64,000 nt of DNA from Neobacillus terrae (GTDB lineage Bacteria > Bacillota > Bacilli > Bacillales > Cytobacillaceae), in the NCBI RefSeq assembly GCF_011393025.1, contig NZ_JAAOEO010000006.1:62001-126000 (forward strand). The letters run 5' to 3'. Of the stretch, positions 17,514 to 27,121 are shown piece by piece (the stretch's first letter is position 1; each line of letters opens with the position of its first letter). Below the pieces are notes generated by a model. That model ran no database searches. It was not told where the DNA came from and saw only the letters and a program-made list of their open reading frames with translations. The position numbers and the translations under genes were made by a program.

Positions 17514-18713
17514 TTATTCCTGCAAGTCTGCCGTTTCTTTTCTAAAAATAAACAAGAGGATGGCAGCAAGGAGAGCACAGACACTGCTGGCTCCAAATGA
17601 AGCTAAAGGTCCATAAACTTGCCAAAGATATCCGGCAATTATGCTGGCAGGAAGTGCAGCTATTCCAGTTATTGCATTGAATGTTCCTAATGCAGTTCCC
17701 CTTTTTCCTGAAGGAACAATATCGGCAATATAAGCTTTTTGTATTCCCTCAGTTGCAGCATAATATAAACCATAAAAGATAAACAAAATCCATATCCCGG
17801 TGCTGCCGTGAACCATTCCAAAACCTAAGTAAATAAATGCAAAAATGATATAACCGGATATAAGAATAGGTTTTCTTCCGATCCGGTCTGAGAGAATCCC
17901 AGCCGGCAGGGAAAACAGAACATATGTTATAATAAACACCAAATAGGCGAGCGGAATATAGGCTTCCTTCATTCCGACATTTTTAGCCTGTAAAATAAGG
18001 AAAGCATCGGATGAATTTCCCAAAGCAAACAGGGCAGAAATAAGGGTAAATCCTATGAACTGGCGGCTCATCCCCTTAAAACTTATTTTCGGCAGCCCTC
18101 TGTGAATCTTTTGTTCTTTTGGCTGTTTCTCCTTTAGAAAAAAAATAAGGACTAGGACAGCCAGAATACCAGGAATAGCTGAAGCCCAAAAAACAATCCG
18201 ATAATTACCTTCATAAAAAGATAGAATCAAATATGCAGCAAGCGGTCCAATCGCTGCACCAAGTGTATCCATTGAACGATGAAAGCCAAATGCCTTCCCT
18301 CGCTCTTCCTTGGATGTTGAATCAGCAATTAAAGCATCCCTTGGTGCGCCTCTTATCCCTTTGCCAAACCGGTCTCCGAATCTTATCAGCAGCACATGCC
18401 AGCCTGAGGAAGCTAGACCGAATAAGGGCTTTACAAGATTTGAAAAACCGTAGCCTGCAATCATTAATGGTTTTCTTTTTCCCATTTGGTCAGAAAGCCA
18501 GCCCGAAAACAGTTTTAGTATACTTGCTGTACTTTCAGCGATTCCTTCAATAATACCAATCGTTCCTACCTGGGTATGTAAGGTTCCAGCTAAAAATAAA
18601 GGAAGAATGGGAACAATCATTTCACTAGAAAGGTCTGTTAGAAGGCTGACCATACCTACCCAAAAAATGACTGAACTCATTCCGATAATTTTTTTTGTCT
18701 GAGTAGATTCCAT
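17514..18713 (-). CDS. MFS transporter
   Basis: The 399-aa, twelve-helix protein begins MESTQTKKIIGMSSVIFW. AGGAGG lies 7 nt before ATG 18713, so the upstream 24 codons are not translated. MFS motif A appears as GWLSDQMGKRKP and again as GILSDRIGRKP. The first half has the unusual RFGDRFGKGIRGAPRDALIADS segment found in a distinct prokaryotic MFS subgroup. Its substrate is unknown to me. It is a monocistronic gene with its own terminator. Confidence 0.82.
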   Translation of the reverse strand: MESTQTKKIIGMSSVIFWVGMVSLLTDLSSEMIVPILPLFLAGTLHTQVGTIGIIEGIAESTASILKLFSGWLSDQMGKRKPLMIAGYGFSNLVKPLFGLASSGWHVLLIRFGDRFGKGIRGAPRDALIADSTSKEERGKAFGFHRSMDTLGAAIGPLAAYLILSFYEGNYRIVFWASAIPGILAVLVLIFFLKEKQPKEQKIHRGLPKISFKGMSRQFIGFTLISALFALGNSSDAFLILQAKNVGMKEAYIPLAYLVFIITYVLFSLPAGILSDRIGRKPILISGYIIFAFIYLGFGMVHGSTGIWILFIFYGLYYAATEGIQKAYIADIVPSGKRGTALGTFNAITGIAALPASIIAGYLWQVYGPLASFGASSVCALLAAILLFIFRKETADLQE

Positions 18714-18816
18714 TCCATGGCCTCCTATCCGACTGAAATAAAAGTTCGGGCAGAAAGCTCTTATGCTCTCTGCCCTCCTTTTCATTTTAATATAATGTAT
18801 CCACTATACCCAAGCT

Positions 18817-19467
18817 TTACCCCTTATTCTTTACATAGACGGCTTCAGACTTCTGAGAAACCCACAGATTAGAAATCTCAAAAACTATACCATAAATAAA
18901 TGTAGTCAGGAACATGGAGCCAATCATATCGAGTATTACATGCTGTTTTACAAAGAGAGTTGAAATAATGATCAGAGATCCGAATAAATGGATAGAAATA
19001 GTATTTAATAGATGCTTCTTCTGAAGATTCAATGATCCCAGCATAATTGAAAAAGTTGTAAGCACATGTATACTCGGAAAACAATTATAAGGCTGGTCGT
19101 TAGCATATATACTTTTTACTAAATGAATTATCTGGGTATTTCCCTGGGGATCCGGCCTTGGTACAGTAGTTTGAAAAAAGAAGTAGATTGTAAAACAAAC
19201 TAGTTCAGCTAAAACTATCATTATTAAGGTTTTAATATATACCTTAGTATCTTTAAAGCAAAAGTAGACAAGGTACACGAACATATAGGCATACCATAAT
19301 ATATATGGAATAATGAAAATAGGAATGAATGGAATATTATGATCAAAAGAAGTAGAAATATCCGCCGCTTTTTGTGGATGTTCATTCAAAACCTGATAGA
19401 TTAACCCCAGTACAGGCCAAACTGATAATAAAAGCAAATAGGGAGCTTTTAACAGATATTTTTTCAT
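18817..19467 (-). CDS. PAP2-superfamily membrane phosphatase/phosphotransferase
   Basis: The 216-aa protein has about six membrane segments. The phosphatase motifs are PRPDP (C1 region), NCFPSIHV with the catalytic His (C2, near residue 134) and KQHVILDMIG (C3, near 172). This arrangement resembles the inositol-phosphorylceramide-synthase-like PAP2 branch. It probably acts on a lipid phosphate at the outer face of the membrane. AGGGAGG precedes the ATG. Start, length and topology are all consistent. Confidence 0.8.
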   Translation of the reverse strand: MKKYLLKAPYLLLLSVWPVLGLIYQVLNEHPQKAADISTSFDHNIPFIPIFIIPYILWYAYMFVYLVYFCFKDTKVYIKTLIMIVLAELVCFTIYFFFQTTVPRPDPQGNTQIIHLVKSIYANDQPYNCFPSIHVLTTFSIMLGSLNLQKKHLLNTISIHLFGSLIIISTLFVKQHVILDMIGSMFLTTFIYGIVFEISNLWVSQKSEAVYVKNKG

Positions 19468-19640
19468 TTTTTATCCTCCCTTTTTATAGTATTTAATACC
19501 TATATACCCACCAAGATATTTGTCGAATCTTCTTTTGTTTCATCATAAATGTTCCTTAATTGTATAATTTTTACTAATTATTTATAAACTTAAAAGTAAT
19601 AACTTACCCACCACCAGCCCATATACTTATTTATTAAAAG

Positions 19641-19672
19641 AAGCAGGAGATGTGCATATCCCCTGCTTAAAA
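19641..19672 (-). terminator. Terminator of the nitronate-monooxygenase-like gene
   Basis: AAGCAGG (19641-19647) and CCTGCTT (19662-19668) enclose a partly paired interior (gaGATGTGCATATCc). Confidence 0.65.
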
Positions 19673-19675
19673 AGT

Positions 19676-20755
19676 TTATTTAATTAAGTTGGCCGCTTTT
19701 TCTGCTTCCTTTATAATTTTCTCCATTAGCTCACTTGCCGTTAATTTCCGTGCGAGCCGCACGCTTTGGCCCGACCAAAGTGAAAGGTACTCAGGATTTT
19801 TCTGTTCTCCGGCCAATTTGCGAATTCCTTTGGTTAGCGTGTTCTGTATTGGGTATGGCGGCAGTGAATTTTCAATATCCCTGGACCTGCGTATAAATTC
19901 ATTCTCAATACCTCTTGCTAGTTTACCTGAAAAAGAACGGGTTAACACGCTCTGTGTTTCTGTTGAAGAAAGAAGCTTTTCTTTATAAACCTGCTGGGCG
20001 CCGCTTTCCTTTGTAGTTAAAAAAGCAGTGCCCATTTGAACTCCCTCTGCCCCCAGGATTCTGGCAGCGAGCAATCCCCTTCCATCCATAATTCCTCCTG
20101 CTGCAATAACTGGTAATTGAACGGAATCGGAGGCTTGCGGAATAAGTGACATTGAGCCAATTAAGCTTTCAGGGGCTTCCGGTTTGAATGCTCCTCTATG
20201 TCCTCCAGCCTCACTTCCCTGCACTGTAACAGCATCCATTCCTGCTTCTTCATTAAGAAGGGCTTCATCCACTGTAGTAGCGGTCCCAATAACAATGATT
20301 CCCAATTCCTTTAAATCTTGAATGCTTTCTTTACTCGGCAAACCGAAAGTGAAGGAACAAACCGCTACTCCTTCCTCTTTTACAACCTGTAATTGTTCGT
20401 TAAATACATTATAGTCCCCTTCGTAGTCTGGGAAATCTGCATAATCAAAGCTTTTACCAAGCTTAGAGGCAATATCTCTGGCATGCCTAATACCTATCTC
20501 CAGCTCTTCCTGACTAGCTTTGTAACTGGAAGGAACAAATAAGTTAATTCCAAAGGGCTTATCCGTAAGATCCCTAATTTCTCGAATCTGTTTGTGAATT
20601 TGTTCAGGGTTCATATACCCGGCTCCTATCATTCCCAGCCCTCCGGCGTTTGAAACTGCAGCTGCTAGTTCAGAAGTAGTCGGACCTCCTGCCATTGGGG
20701 CCTGAATGATTGGATAATTGATTTGGAGCAATTCGGTAATTTTAGTCTTCCACAT
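19676..20755 (-). CDS. NAD(P)H-dependent flavin oxidoreductase / nitronate monooxygenase family
   Basis: The 359-aa FMN-binding TIM barrel has the typical opening IIQAPMAGGPTTSELAAAVSNAGGLGMIGAG, which spans residues 15-45. It also has VTVQGSEAGGHRGA with the conserved His, the phosphate-binding VIAAGGIMDGRGL and GAEGVQMGTAFL. It belongs to the 2-nitropropane dioxygenase (YrpB/FabK-like) group. The true substrate is often unknown; propionate-3-nitronate detoxification is one documented role. AAAGGAGG precedes ATG 20755. A shorter paralogue lies at 39797-40744. Confidence 0.85.
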   Translation of the reverse strand: MWKTKITELLQINYPIIQAPMAGGPTTSELAAAVSNAGGLGMIGAGYMNPEQIHKQIREIRDLTDKPFGINLFVPSSYKASQEELEIGIRHARDIASKLGKSFDYADFPDYEGDYNVFNEQLQVVKEEGVAVCSFTFGLPSKESIQDLKELGIIVIGTATTVDEALLNEEAGMDAVTVQGSEAGGHRGAFKPEAPESLIGSMSLIPQASDSVQLPVIAAGGIMDGRGLLAARILGAEGVQMGTAFLTTKESGAQQVYKEKLLSSTETQSVLTRSFSGKLARGIENEFIRRSRDIENSLPPYPIQNTLTKGIRKLAGEQKNPEYLSLWSGQSVRLARKLTASELMEKIIKEAEKAANLIK

Positions 20756-20790
20756 AGAACTTCCTCCTTTTATAGAAACAGATATTCTAT

Positions 20791-22032
20791 TTATGTTAAG
20801 GTCTCAATATCAGCGTCTTTACCAGTTACTCTGTTTTTGTTTTGTTTCCACTGAACAATTAGCAGCATCGGCACTCCTAAAATAGAAAGAGCGCTTACCG
20901 TACTGAACACCATAAACGGATGATTGTAACCGAAATGATCTAGAAGTAAACCGCCGAGAGCTGGACCAGCCACCTGCCCGATCTGGGTGAAACCCATTGC
21001 CCCAAAATATGTCCCACGCAGATTTGGTTTTGCGATGGAATCCATAAAGACATCTGTCATCGAAAACATTAATACTTCTCCAATGGTAAACAGGAAAACT
21101 ATAATAATCCAAACAGGTATTGTTTTAGCTAGCCCAAAACCTAAAAGGCTGACACTGCTGACAATATTTCCGAATAGGATACTCAAGATAGGGGAATTTC
21201 TTTTTCCTATTTTCAAAAGTGGATATTGAATAAAAATTACGATAGCTGCATTTAAAGCCAACAGTAAAGAAAACAATTTGGCTCCGTTTTTTATAGACTC
21301 TGAGTTGGACAAATATTGAGGAAGAGTAGAACCAAACTGAGAATAGCCTAATGTAGCCATAATTAGGCCGATTAAAGAAAACAAAAGGATGGAATCCGCC
21401 CGTGCTATTTGGACAGCTTCCTTCATAGTTACACGTTTTTGTATGGAAGGTGAAGTTGATTTTTCTAATTTGGAATTTCGAAAAGTGAATACTAATGAAA
21501 GACCATAAATGATGTATACCCCCGCAGCAATAAAAAAGGGAAAGGTTGTTTTAGAAGATCCCAAAAAATAACCTAGAAGGGGTCCAAATATTACCCCAAG
21601 ATTAATCGCGGTATAGCGCAAATTAAAAATTGCAAGACGGTTTTTTGGTTCTGTCAGATCTGCAAGTAAAGCTCTGGACGTGGGTTCGAAAACTGAGCGG
21701 CAAAATCCATTCATTGCATTAATAATAAAAAACCCTGCCACGGTCTGAACTATCCCAAAGCCAACAAAAACCATCGACCATATAAAAATGCTTATATACA
21801 AAACTATTTTTCTTCCAAATCGGTCTGATAAATATCCTCCAAAAAAGCTGGTGCAAATGCCTATTAAGGCACTTATAGCAATAATCATTCCTGTTTTAGA
21901 TGAGGAAATATGCATTATTTTTGTTAAATAAATGGCCAAAAAAGGGATGCTCATGGATGTGGCCATCCGGCCAAACATTGTCCCAATGATAATATTCACT
22001 ATTACGGGATGCAGATTTTTTAAAGTTTTCAT
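20791..22032 (-). CDS. MFS transporter, drug-efflux-like
   Basis: The 413-aa, twelve-helix protein carries motif A as GGYLSDRFGRK near residue 65, with RALLADLTEPKNR in the loop after helix 4. CAGGAG lies 5-6 nt before the ATG. It is 35 bp upstream of the flavin oxidoreductase on the same strand, so cotranscription is possible. Its substrate is unknown. Confidence 0.82.
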   Translation of the reverse strand: MKTLKNLHPVIVNIIIGTMFGRMATSMSIPFLAIYLTKIMHISSSKTGMIIAISALIGICTSFFGGYLSDRFGRKIVLYISIFIWSMVFVGFGIVQTVAGFFIINAMNGFCRSVFEPTSRALLADLTEPKNRLAIFNLRYTAINLGVIFGPLLGYFLGSSKTTFPFFIAAGVYIIYGLSLVFTFRNSKLEKSTSPSIQKRVTMKEAVQIARADSILLFSLIGLIMATLGYSQFGSTLPQYLSNSESIKNGAKLFSLLLALNAAIVIFIQYPLLKIGKRNSPILSILFGNIVSSVSLLGFGLAKTIPVWIIIVFLFTIGEVLMFSMTDVFMDSIAKPNLRGTYFGAMGFTQIGQVAGPALGGLLLDHFGYNHPFMVFSTVSALSILGVPMLLIVQWKQNKNRVTGKDADIETLT

Positions 22033-22253
22033 GTTTACTCCTGAGTTAGTTTAAAAATATAAGAATTATCTGGCTTATTTTACCCTTTTTTTGGGTATTC
22101 GGCAAATAAGTTCCTTGTCATTCATATAAAGAAAAACCCCATTTTCTCGGGAAAATAAGATATAATAAGTTGAACCTTTTAATGGAGAATATCCATTAAC
22201 ATAAACGGAAAATAATAATACTCTAACTAATAAACGAAAAGGAATATCCATAA

Positions 22254-23117
22254 ATGACCAAAAAGAAAATGGCCTGGATTACGGACAGTACCGTATATAT
22301 GACAAAGGATTTAATAGACAATCCCGATGTTTATGTTGTTCCGCTTGATATCATTTTTGGAACTGAAGCATTTCAGGATGGTATCGATTTAGATACAGAA
22401 GAACTTTATTCACGAATAAAGAGAGAAAAAGAAATCCCAAAAACTTCACAGCCATCTTCTGGCAAATTTTTAAGTTTATTTGAAAAGCTGAAGGAAGAAT
22501 ATGAAGGTGCAATTGCTATTCATATTTCAACTCAGCTTAGCGGAACTCTTTATAGCTGCAAGTCAGGTGCCGAAATGGCTGAATTTACACTTGAAACGGT
22601 TGACTCCAAATCAATGGGTTATGCTATAACCTCATTATTGAAGATGGGTATAGAATGGGAAAAAGAAGGTCTGACTCTAGAAGAAATCTCGTCAAAACTA
22701 CGTGTAGAAACAGAGAATCTTGAAAACTATATACTCCTGGGAAACCTTGAGCAATTTTATAAAGGCGGCCGAATGTCGGGTACTCAATACCTCTTGGGAA
22801 ATATTCTTCAAATAAGGCCGATTATTCGAATGAACCGAAAAGGTGAATTTGAGCTTTATGAAAAGGTCCGTACAGAGAAGAAATCCGTGAATAGATTAAT
22901 TGAACTTCTCGGTGAAAACATGGAAAAGTTTCATATTTCCGAGGTTCAAATTATGCGTGGAAATGTACCAGAAAAAGCTAAAGAATTGGAACAGAAGATT
23001 AAAGCAGTGTTCCCTTCTGTAAATACAGTAATAGGAGAGATCAGCTCCACCATTGCCGTTCATTCTGGTGAAGGAACTCTTGCTATCCAGTTTCATAAGG
23101 AAGGGATAAAAGAATAA
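22254..23117 (+). CDS. DegV family fatty-acid-binding protein
   Basis: The 287-aa protein opens KMAWITDSTVYMTKDL and has the DegV lipid-contact motif KTSQPSSGKF near residue 62. HISTQLSGTLYSC and the lobe-2 segment GNLEQFYKGGRMSG follow. DegV/FakB proteins present fatty acids to the FakA kinase; no fakA is nearby. The ribosome site is a modest AAAGGAAT 10 nt upstream. A bidirectional terminator follows. Confidence 0.9.
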   Translation: MTKKKMAWITDSTVYMTKDLIDNPDVYVVPLDIIFGTEAFQDGIDLDTEELYSRIKREKEIPKTSQPSSGKFLSLFEKLKEEYEGAIAIHISTQLSGTLYSCKSGAEMAEFTLETVDSKSMGYAITSLLKMGIEWEKEGLTLEEISSKLRVETENLENYILLGNLEQFYKGGRMSGTQYLLGNILQIRPIIRMNRKGEFELYEKVRTEKKSVNRLIELLGENMEKFHISEVQIMRGNVPEKAKELEQKIKAVFPSVNTVIGEISSTIAVHSGEGTLAIQFHKEGIKE

Positions 23118-23124
23118 AAAACAA

Positions 23125-23158
23125 AGAGGTTGTTCCGGTTTTGGGGACAACCTCTATT
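23125..23158. terminator. Bidirectional terminator between degV-like and CPBP genes
   Basis: AGAGGTTGT (23125-23133) pairs with ACAACCTCT (23147-23155). Confidence 0.75.
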
Positions 23159-23160
23159 TA

Positions 23161-23787
23161 TTATGCTATTAGTTCAATGATATCAATTAACAAATTTAAT
23201 AGAATATGTATCCCAAAAGGAACGAGCAATCTGTTTGTTTTGTAAAAGGAATAACCTAAAATAATGCCTACAAAAAATAAATTTAAAAAACCTTGCCATG
23301 ATAAATGAATAGCTGCAAAAATAACCGCAGACAGGATGATTCCAGTAAAGGGATTTATCCTGACGATCAGGAATCTTGCAATGATTCTCCTAAATATAAT
23401 CTCCTCTGTTATTGGGGCAAAAAAGGATGAAGATACAATTAAAAAAGGAAGAGCCCTTATTAAGCTATCTGTTGCTGCTCCCTCTGGTTCAATTCCCAAC
23501 AAGCGCTCTTTTAAAAGCACAGCAAATTTTTGGGCAGCTATTACAGCAATAAAACCTCCAATTATCCAAAGAATAACTTTTCCAAAAGAAATAGGCCTCC
23601 CTTTAAATAAAGGCTGTTCCAGTTCTCTTCTTAGTATAAAAATTAATAGTACTAAAATAACGGGGAAAATTACTAGATTTATCATTGCTCTTGTTTTAAC
23701 ATCAATATCAATATAATCAAGAAATGCTTTTACTCCAAAGAGACTCATAAAATAAATGATAAGTGCATATATTTCCGACCTTTTCAT
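23161..23787 (-). CDS. CPBP (CAAX-like) intramembrane metalloprotease
   Basis: The 208-aa polytopic protein has the abortive-infection/CPBP motifs TEEIIFRRI near residue 125, FAAIHLSWQGFLN near 158 and a third HILLNLL near 194. These supply the Glu-Glu/Arg and His residues of the membrane-embedded site. Family members process prenylated or signal-like peptides, or give immunity to bacteriocins. No bacteriocin gene is adjacent, so the role is open. AAGGAGGTGAT precedes the ATG. Confidence 0.85.
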   Translation of the reverse strand: MKRSEIYALIIYFMSLFGVKAFLDYIDIDVKTRAMINLVIFPVILVLLIFILRRELEQPLFKGRPISFGKVILWIIGGFIAVIAAQKFAVLLKERLLGIEPEGAATDSLIRALPFLIVSSSFFAPITEEIIFRRIIARFLIVRINPFTGIILSAVIFAAIHLSWQGFLNLFFVGIILGYSFYKTNRLLVPFGIHILLNLLIDIIELIA

Positions 23788-23976
23788 TGAATCACCTCCT
23801 TAAACCTTTTAAGTTCTGTTAAACTTGTCTTTTTATTTTATCTCCAATCAACTTAGCTGAAAAAACAACAATAAAAACTTTAGTCTGATATGGTGATGAG
23901 CTACTTTAGAAATTTCTTAGCTTTTGTTAACACTTCAATTTTCAGCTATAATTTTGCAGATTCCCTTATATTTCAA

Positions 23977-24325
23977 GGCTCTTTTCGTAAACTTTGTTGT
24001 TTATAAAAGTAAAAATAGACTCGCTTTCCGCGGGCAATCAAGCTTCTGCCTGTAAATAACTTCGTGATAAACATCTGTGTGCCACTACTTGCAGCTTTGC
24101 GACGAGCTGAAGGGCAACTTCATCGAATATTCTATGGCGCAGGAGCACGCCGCCTCGGTCGCTAACGAACTGTGGGGGCTCGCCTGGCTTGCTTTTCCCG
24201 CAGGACATTGAAATTGCATCATGGAAATTGCCCACGCATAAGGAAATGCGTATACATTTTCGAGGAGTCTCGCCTATTTTTTCTCACAGTTCCTTCAAAT
24301 AGCAACAATTTATTAGAAAAGAGCC
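23977..24325. mobile_element. MITE family A, copy 2 (349 bp)
   Basis: Ends are GGCTCTTTTC and GAAAAGAGCC. Perfect 8-bp direct repeats TATTTCAA lie at 23969-23976 and 24326-24333. The internal block is shared with copy 3 and absent from copy 1. No transposase. The ends and 8-bp duplication fit mobilisation by an ISL3-type transposase supplied elsewhere; that family call is an inference. Confidence 0.92.
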
Positions 24326-24368
24326 TATTTCAATAATATCTTTTAACAGGAACAATTTTTAAAATGAA

Positions 24369-24395
24369 ACCCACCCCGCTGTGTGCAGGATGGGT
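24369..24395 (-). terminator. Terminator of the tyrosine-degradation operon
   Basis: On the minus strand ACCCATCCTGC pairs along 11 positions (two G-U) with GCGGGGTGGGT around ACACA, followed by TTTCATTTT. Confidence 0.7.
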
Positions 24396-24402
24396 AATAC
24401 CT

Positions 24403-25563
24403 TTATTTTTTTTCTGACCAGGAATACATATAGTTTGGATCTTCTATGTTTCCTGCATTCTTTACTATTTTTAAAGGATGGAAGGTGTCGATCATGACAG
24501 CTAGTTCTAATGTTTCTTTTTTGCCAATACTTCCTTCCGTTTTCCCAGGGTGCGGTCCATGCGGTATGCCAGATGGGTGAAGCGTGATGCTTCCTACCTG
24601 AATCCCTTTACGGCTCATAAAATTGCCTTCAACATAATAAAGCAGTTCATCACTATTGACATTACTATGATTGTACGGTGCTGGAATAGCCTCCGGATGA
24701 TAGTCGTAAAGGCGCGGGACGAACGAGCAAACAACAAAATTATTCCCCTCAAATGTTTGATGAACTGGCGGGGGCTGGTGGATACGCCCTGTTATTGGTT
24801 CAAAATCTCCAATATTAAAAGTCCATGGATAAAGGTAACCATCCCAGCCAACTACGTCCAAGGGATGGTGGCCAAGGATATGGGAGTGGATATATCCCCT
24901 GGATTTGGTCAGAACCTCAAACTCGCCTTTTTGTTCAAAGGTTTCCAGCTTCTCTGGACCGCGGATATCCCGCTCGCAAAACGGACTGTGTTCAAGGAGC
25001 TGTCCATACTCATTCCTGTACCTTTTCGGTGTGGTGATCTGAGTGAAGGATTCAATAAACAGGATTTTTGTATTTTCATCTCCTTCTGGAATTACCCTGA
25101 ATATGGTACCGATTGGAATAACAATATAATCTCCTGGCCTGTAGGAAATAGTACCGAACATAGATTCTACCTTACCAAACCCTCTATGAATAAAGAGCAT
25201 CTCATCTCCATCGCCGTTTCGGTAAAAGCTCTCCATTGGCTCGCTAACGTTAATGGTTCCAATCAGTAAATCCTGGTTCCCAAGTAAATACTCCCTGGCA
25301 TCTAGCGCATTACCTTTTAAAGAAATACTATCAGTAATAAAATGGCGGTGTTTAAGAGCTGCCTGCTCTTCGTATTCGGGCAGATAGCTTTTAACTAATT
25401 CTGCCTTTTCAACTTCAGTTGGCAGGTAGTGATGGTAAAGAATGGATTGCGAACCAGAGAATCCTCTTGTTCCCATTACTTGTTCTCTGTATAACGAGCC
25501 ATCCTCCTTACCAAAGATTGTATGCCGTTTCTTTGGAATTTTGCCCATTTGGCGATAGAACAT
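24403..25563 (-). CDS. hmgA: Homogentisate 1,2-dioxygenase
   Basis: The 386-aa non-heme Fe(II) enzyme opens the aromatic ring of homogentisate to 4-maleylacetoacetate. It is the short bacterial form with a cupin core. Metal- and substrate-site segments include VVGWDGYLYPWTFNIGDF, HQPPPVHQTFEG and HPSGIPHGPHPGKTE (His/Glu ligands near residues 330-345). GAGGG lies shortly before ATG 25563. It is the last gene of a minus-strand run hisC-like, flavin reductase, fumarylacetoacetase, hmgA. With hppD nearby this is the tyrosine/homogentisate route. Confidence 0.92.
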   Translation of the reverse strand: MFYRQMGKIPKKRHTIFGKEDGSLYREQVMGTRGFSGSQSILYHHYLPTEVEKAELVKSYLPEYEEQAALKHRHFITDSISLKGNALDAREYLLGNQDLLIGTINVSEPMESFYRNGDGDEMLFIHRGFGKVESMFGTISYRPGDYIVIPIGTIFRVIPEGDENTKILFIESFTQITTPKRYRNEYGQLLEHSPFCERDIRGPEKLETFEQKGEFEVLTKSRGYIHSHILGHHPLDVVGWDGYLYPWTFNIGDFEPITGRIHQPPPVHQTFEGNNFVVCSFVPRLYDYHPEAIPAPYNHSNVNSDELLYYVEGNFMSRKGIQVGSITLHPSGIPHGPHPGKTEGSIGKKETLELAVMIDTFHPLKIVKNAGNIEDPNYMYSWSEKK

Positions 25564-25576
25564 TTTTCATCCCTCT

Positions 25577-26494
25577 TTATTCTATTTTATTTTTCAAAAC
25601 TCCAAGTTTCTCTATTTGTAATTCTACTTCGTCCCCTGGCTGCAGCCACCTGTGTGCATCAGCTCCTAGCTCAAGTATGCACCCTGTTCCTACTGTCCCA
25701 GATCCTATGATTTCTCCAGGATAAAGAGTAACCCCTGCAGAAGCCCTTTCAATCATTTCTCCAAACGAATAATATAAATCTCCCATATTTCCCTGAGATA
25801 ACAATTTTCCATTAACATGTGCTGTCATTTGAAGATTGTAGCCCTTGCCTTTTCTGTAATCCTCTAATTCTTCTTTTGTTAAAATCCAAGGTCCGGTTGA
25901 AGTGGCAAAATCTTTGCCTTTTGCAGGACCAAGGCCCACCTTCATTTCTTTTCTTTGAAGGTCCCTGGCACTCCAGTCGTTCAAAATCATAAATCCAAAA
26001 ATATAATTCTCTGCTTCAGCCGCCGGGATATCACTTCCCTCTTTCCCTATTACAGCTGCCACTTCAAGCTCATAGTCCAGCCATTCACACTCACCCGGTT
26101 TATTGATAGTTTCCCCTGGCCCTTTAATAGCCATATGGTTTGAAAAATAAAAAACAGGAATTTCATACCATTCTGGAATCATTTCCAGTCCTCGATTCTC
26201 CCTTGCTGTTTTAACATGCTGTTCGAATGCATAGAAATCACGTAAGCTTTTTGGTTTTGGCAGCGGAGCCAGCAGCTTAATACTTTTAAAAGGATAAGTA
26301 CCCTTATCAGATAATTTTAAGGAAGTCAGCGCCTTTACTTTTTCTTCGTGCAAGGACAAGCCTTCAAGATATTCCAGCAAATTATCAGGCAGTTCACTAC
26401 ATGTTGCTTCATGAATATCAATGACAAAGCCCTCTTCTGAAAGAATGCCGCACCTCTGTTTTCCATCTTCTTTTAAAAAACTGATCCATTTCAT
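25577..26494 (-). CDS. Fumarylacetoacetase / FAH-family hydrolase
   Basis: The 305-aa protein has the FAH fold signature. Metal ligands are in DYELEVAAVIGKEG (near residue 155), followed by FMILNDWSARDLQRKE, GPAKGKDFATSTGPWI and GEIIGSGTVGTG. In this position it should hydrolyse the ring-opened C4 diketo acid to fumarate (or maleate) and acetoacetate. It lies 13 bp upstream of hmgA and 6 bp downstream of the flavin-reductase gene, so it is in the operon. Because no maleylacetoacetate isomerase is present, direct hydrolysis of maleylacetoacetate by this enzyme is a possibility worth noting. Confidence 0.88.
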   Translation of the reverse strand: MKWISFLKEDGKQRCGILSEEGFVIDIHEATCSELPDNLLEYLEGLSLHEEKVKALTSLKLSDKGTYPFKSIKLLAPLPKPKSLRDFYAFEQHVKTARENRGLEMIPEWYEIPVFYFSNHMAIKGPGETINKPGECEWLDYELEVAAVIGKEGSDIPAAEAENYIFGFMILNDWSARDLQRKEMKVGLGPAKGKDFATSTGPWILTKEELEDYRKGKGYNLQMTAHVNGKLLSQGNMGDLYYSFGEMIERASAGVTLYPGEIIGSGTVGTGCILELGADAHRWLQPGDEVELQIEKLGVLKNKIE

Positions 26495-26500
26495 TTGTTA

Positions 26501-27121
26501 TCACCTAATTTCTGTTTTACGAATTAATTCAAATAAATCTGCAAGCGGGTTTGTATAGGTATTCCCTGCCATCCTGCCAACGGGCATTAGCTTCTGGCTG
26601 TCAATTCTTCCGTTGTCGTACAACACGTCATTTATATGGACATGAAGAACCTTTCCTATAATAAGGCTTCCTGCTCCTGGCTGCTCTCCAAAGTGGAGAA
26701 CCTGTTCTAGTCTGCATTCAAGATGGACTGGGGACTCTTTTATCCGCGGCGGTCTAACAGCAGCATTTTTTTCCTTTGTTAATCCCGCTGCTTCCATTTC
26801 ATCTACATCGGCAGGATATTCCGGTGCACACTCATTCATTTGTACAGCCAGGTCCTGGCTGACAATATTGACGACAAACTCACCAGTTTCTTCAATATTT
26901 GTGAGAGTATCTTTCTTTGCAGCATCAGTCCCTCTTCTCATTGGTGAAAAGCAAATCAGCATTGGATCTGCACATATGGCAGTAAAAAAACTGAAAGGTG
27001 CAGCATTTGCAACTCCGCCCTTATTGACTGTTGATACAAATGCAATTGGCCTAGGCAAAATGGAGCCGATAAGAAGTTTATAGGCATCACGCCATTCCAA
27101 GCTTTGTGGGTTAATCTCCAA
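26501..27121 (-). CDS. Flavin reductase-like (FMN-binding split barrel) protein
   Basis: The 206-aa protein has the flavin_reduct domain: LLIGSILPRPIAFVSTVNKGGVANAAPFSFF spans residues 15-45, then DPMLICFSP and TGEFVVNIV. TTG 27121 is preferred over TTG 27130 because AAAGGAG lies 9 nt before it. The gene overlaps the end of the aminotransferase gene by 11 nt, which points to translational coupling. Family members reduce flavin for partner monooxygenases or bind FMN for other chemistry. No partner monooxygenase is in this operon. Its place between Tyr transamination and fumarylacetoacetase genes suggests a role in the pathway, possibly unrecognised. Confidence 0.82.
   Translation of the reverse strand: MEINPQSLEWRDAYKLLIGSILPRPIAFVSTVNKGGVANAAPFSFFTAICADPMLICFSPMRRGTDAAKKDTLTNIEETGEFVVNIVSQDLAVQMNECAPEYPADVDEMEAAGLTKEKNAAVRPPRIKESPVHLECRLEQVLHFGEQPGAGSLIIGKVLHVHINDVLYDNGRIDSQKLMPVGRMAGNTYTNPLADLFELIRKTEIR

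Noticed and set aside
24038..24235. 65-codon frame inside MITE copy 2
   Set aside because: It lies within a non-coding mobile element and is not kept in the other copies.
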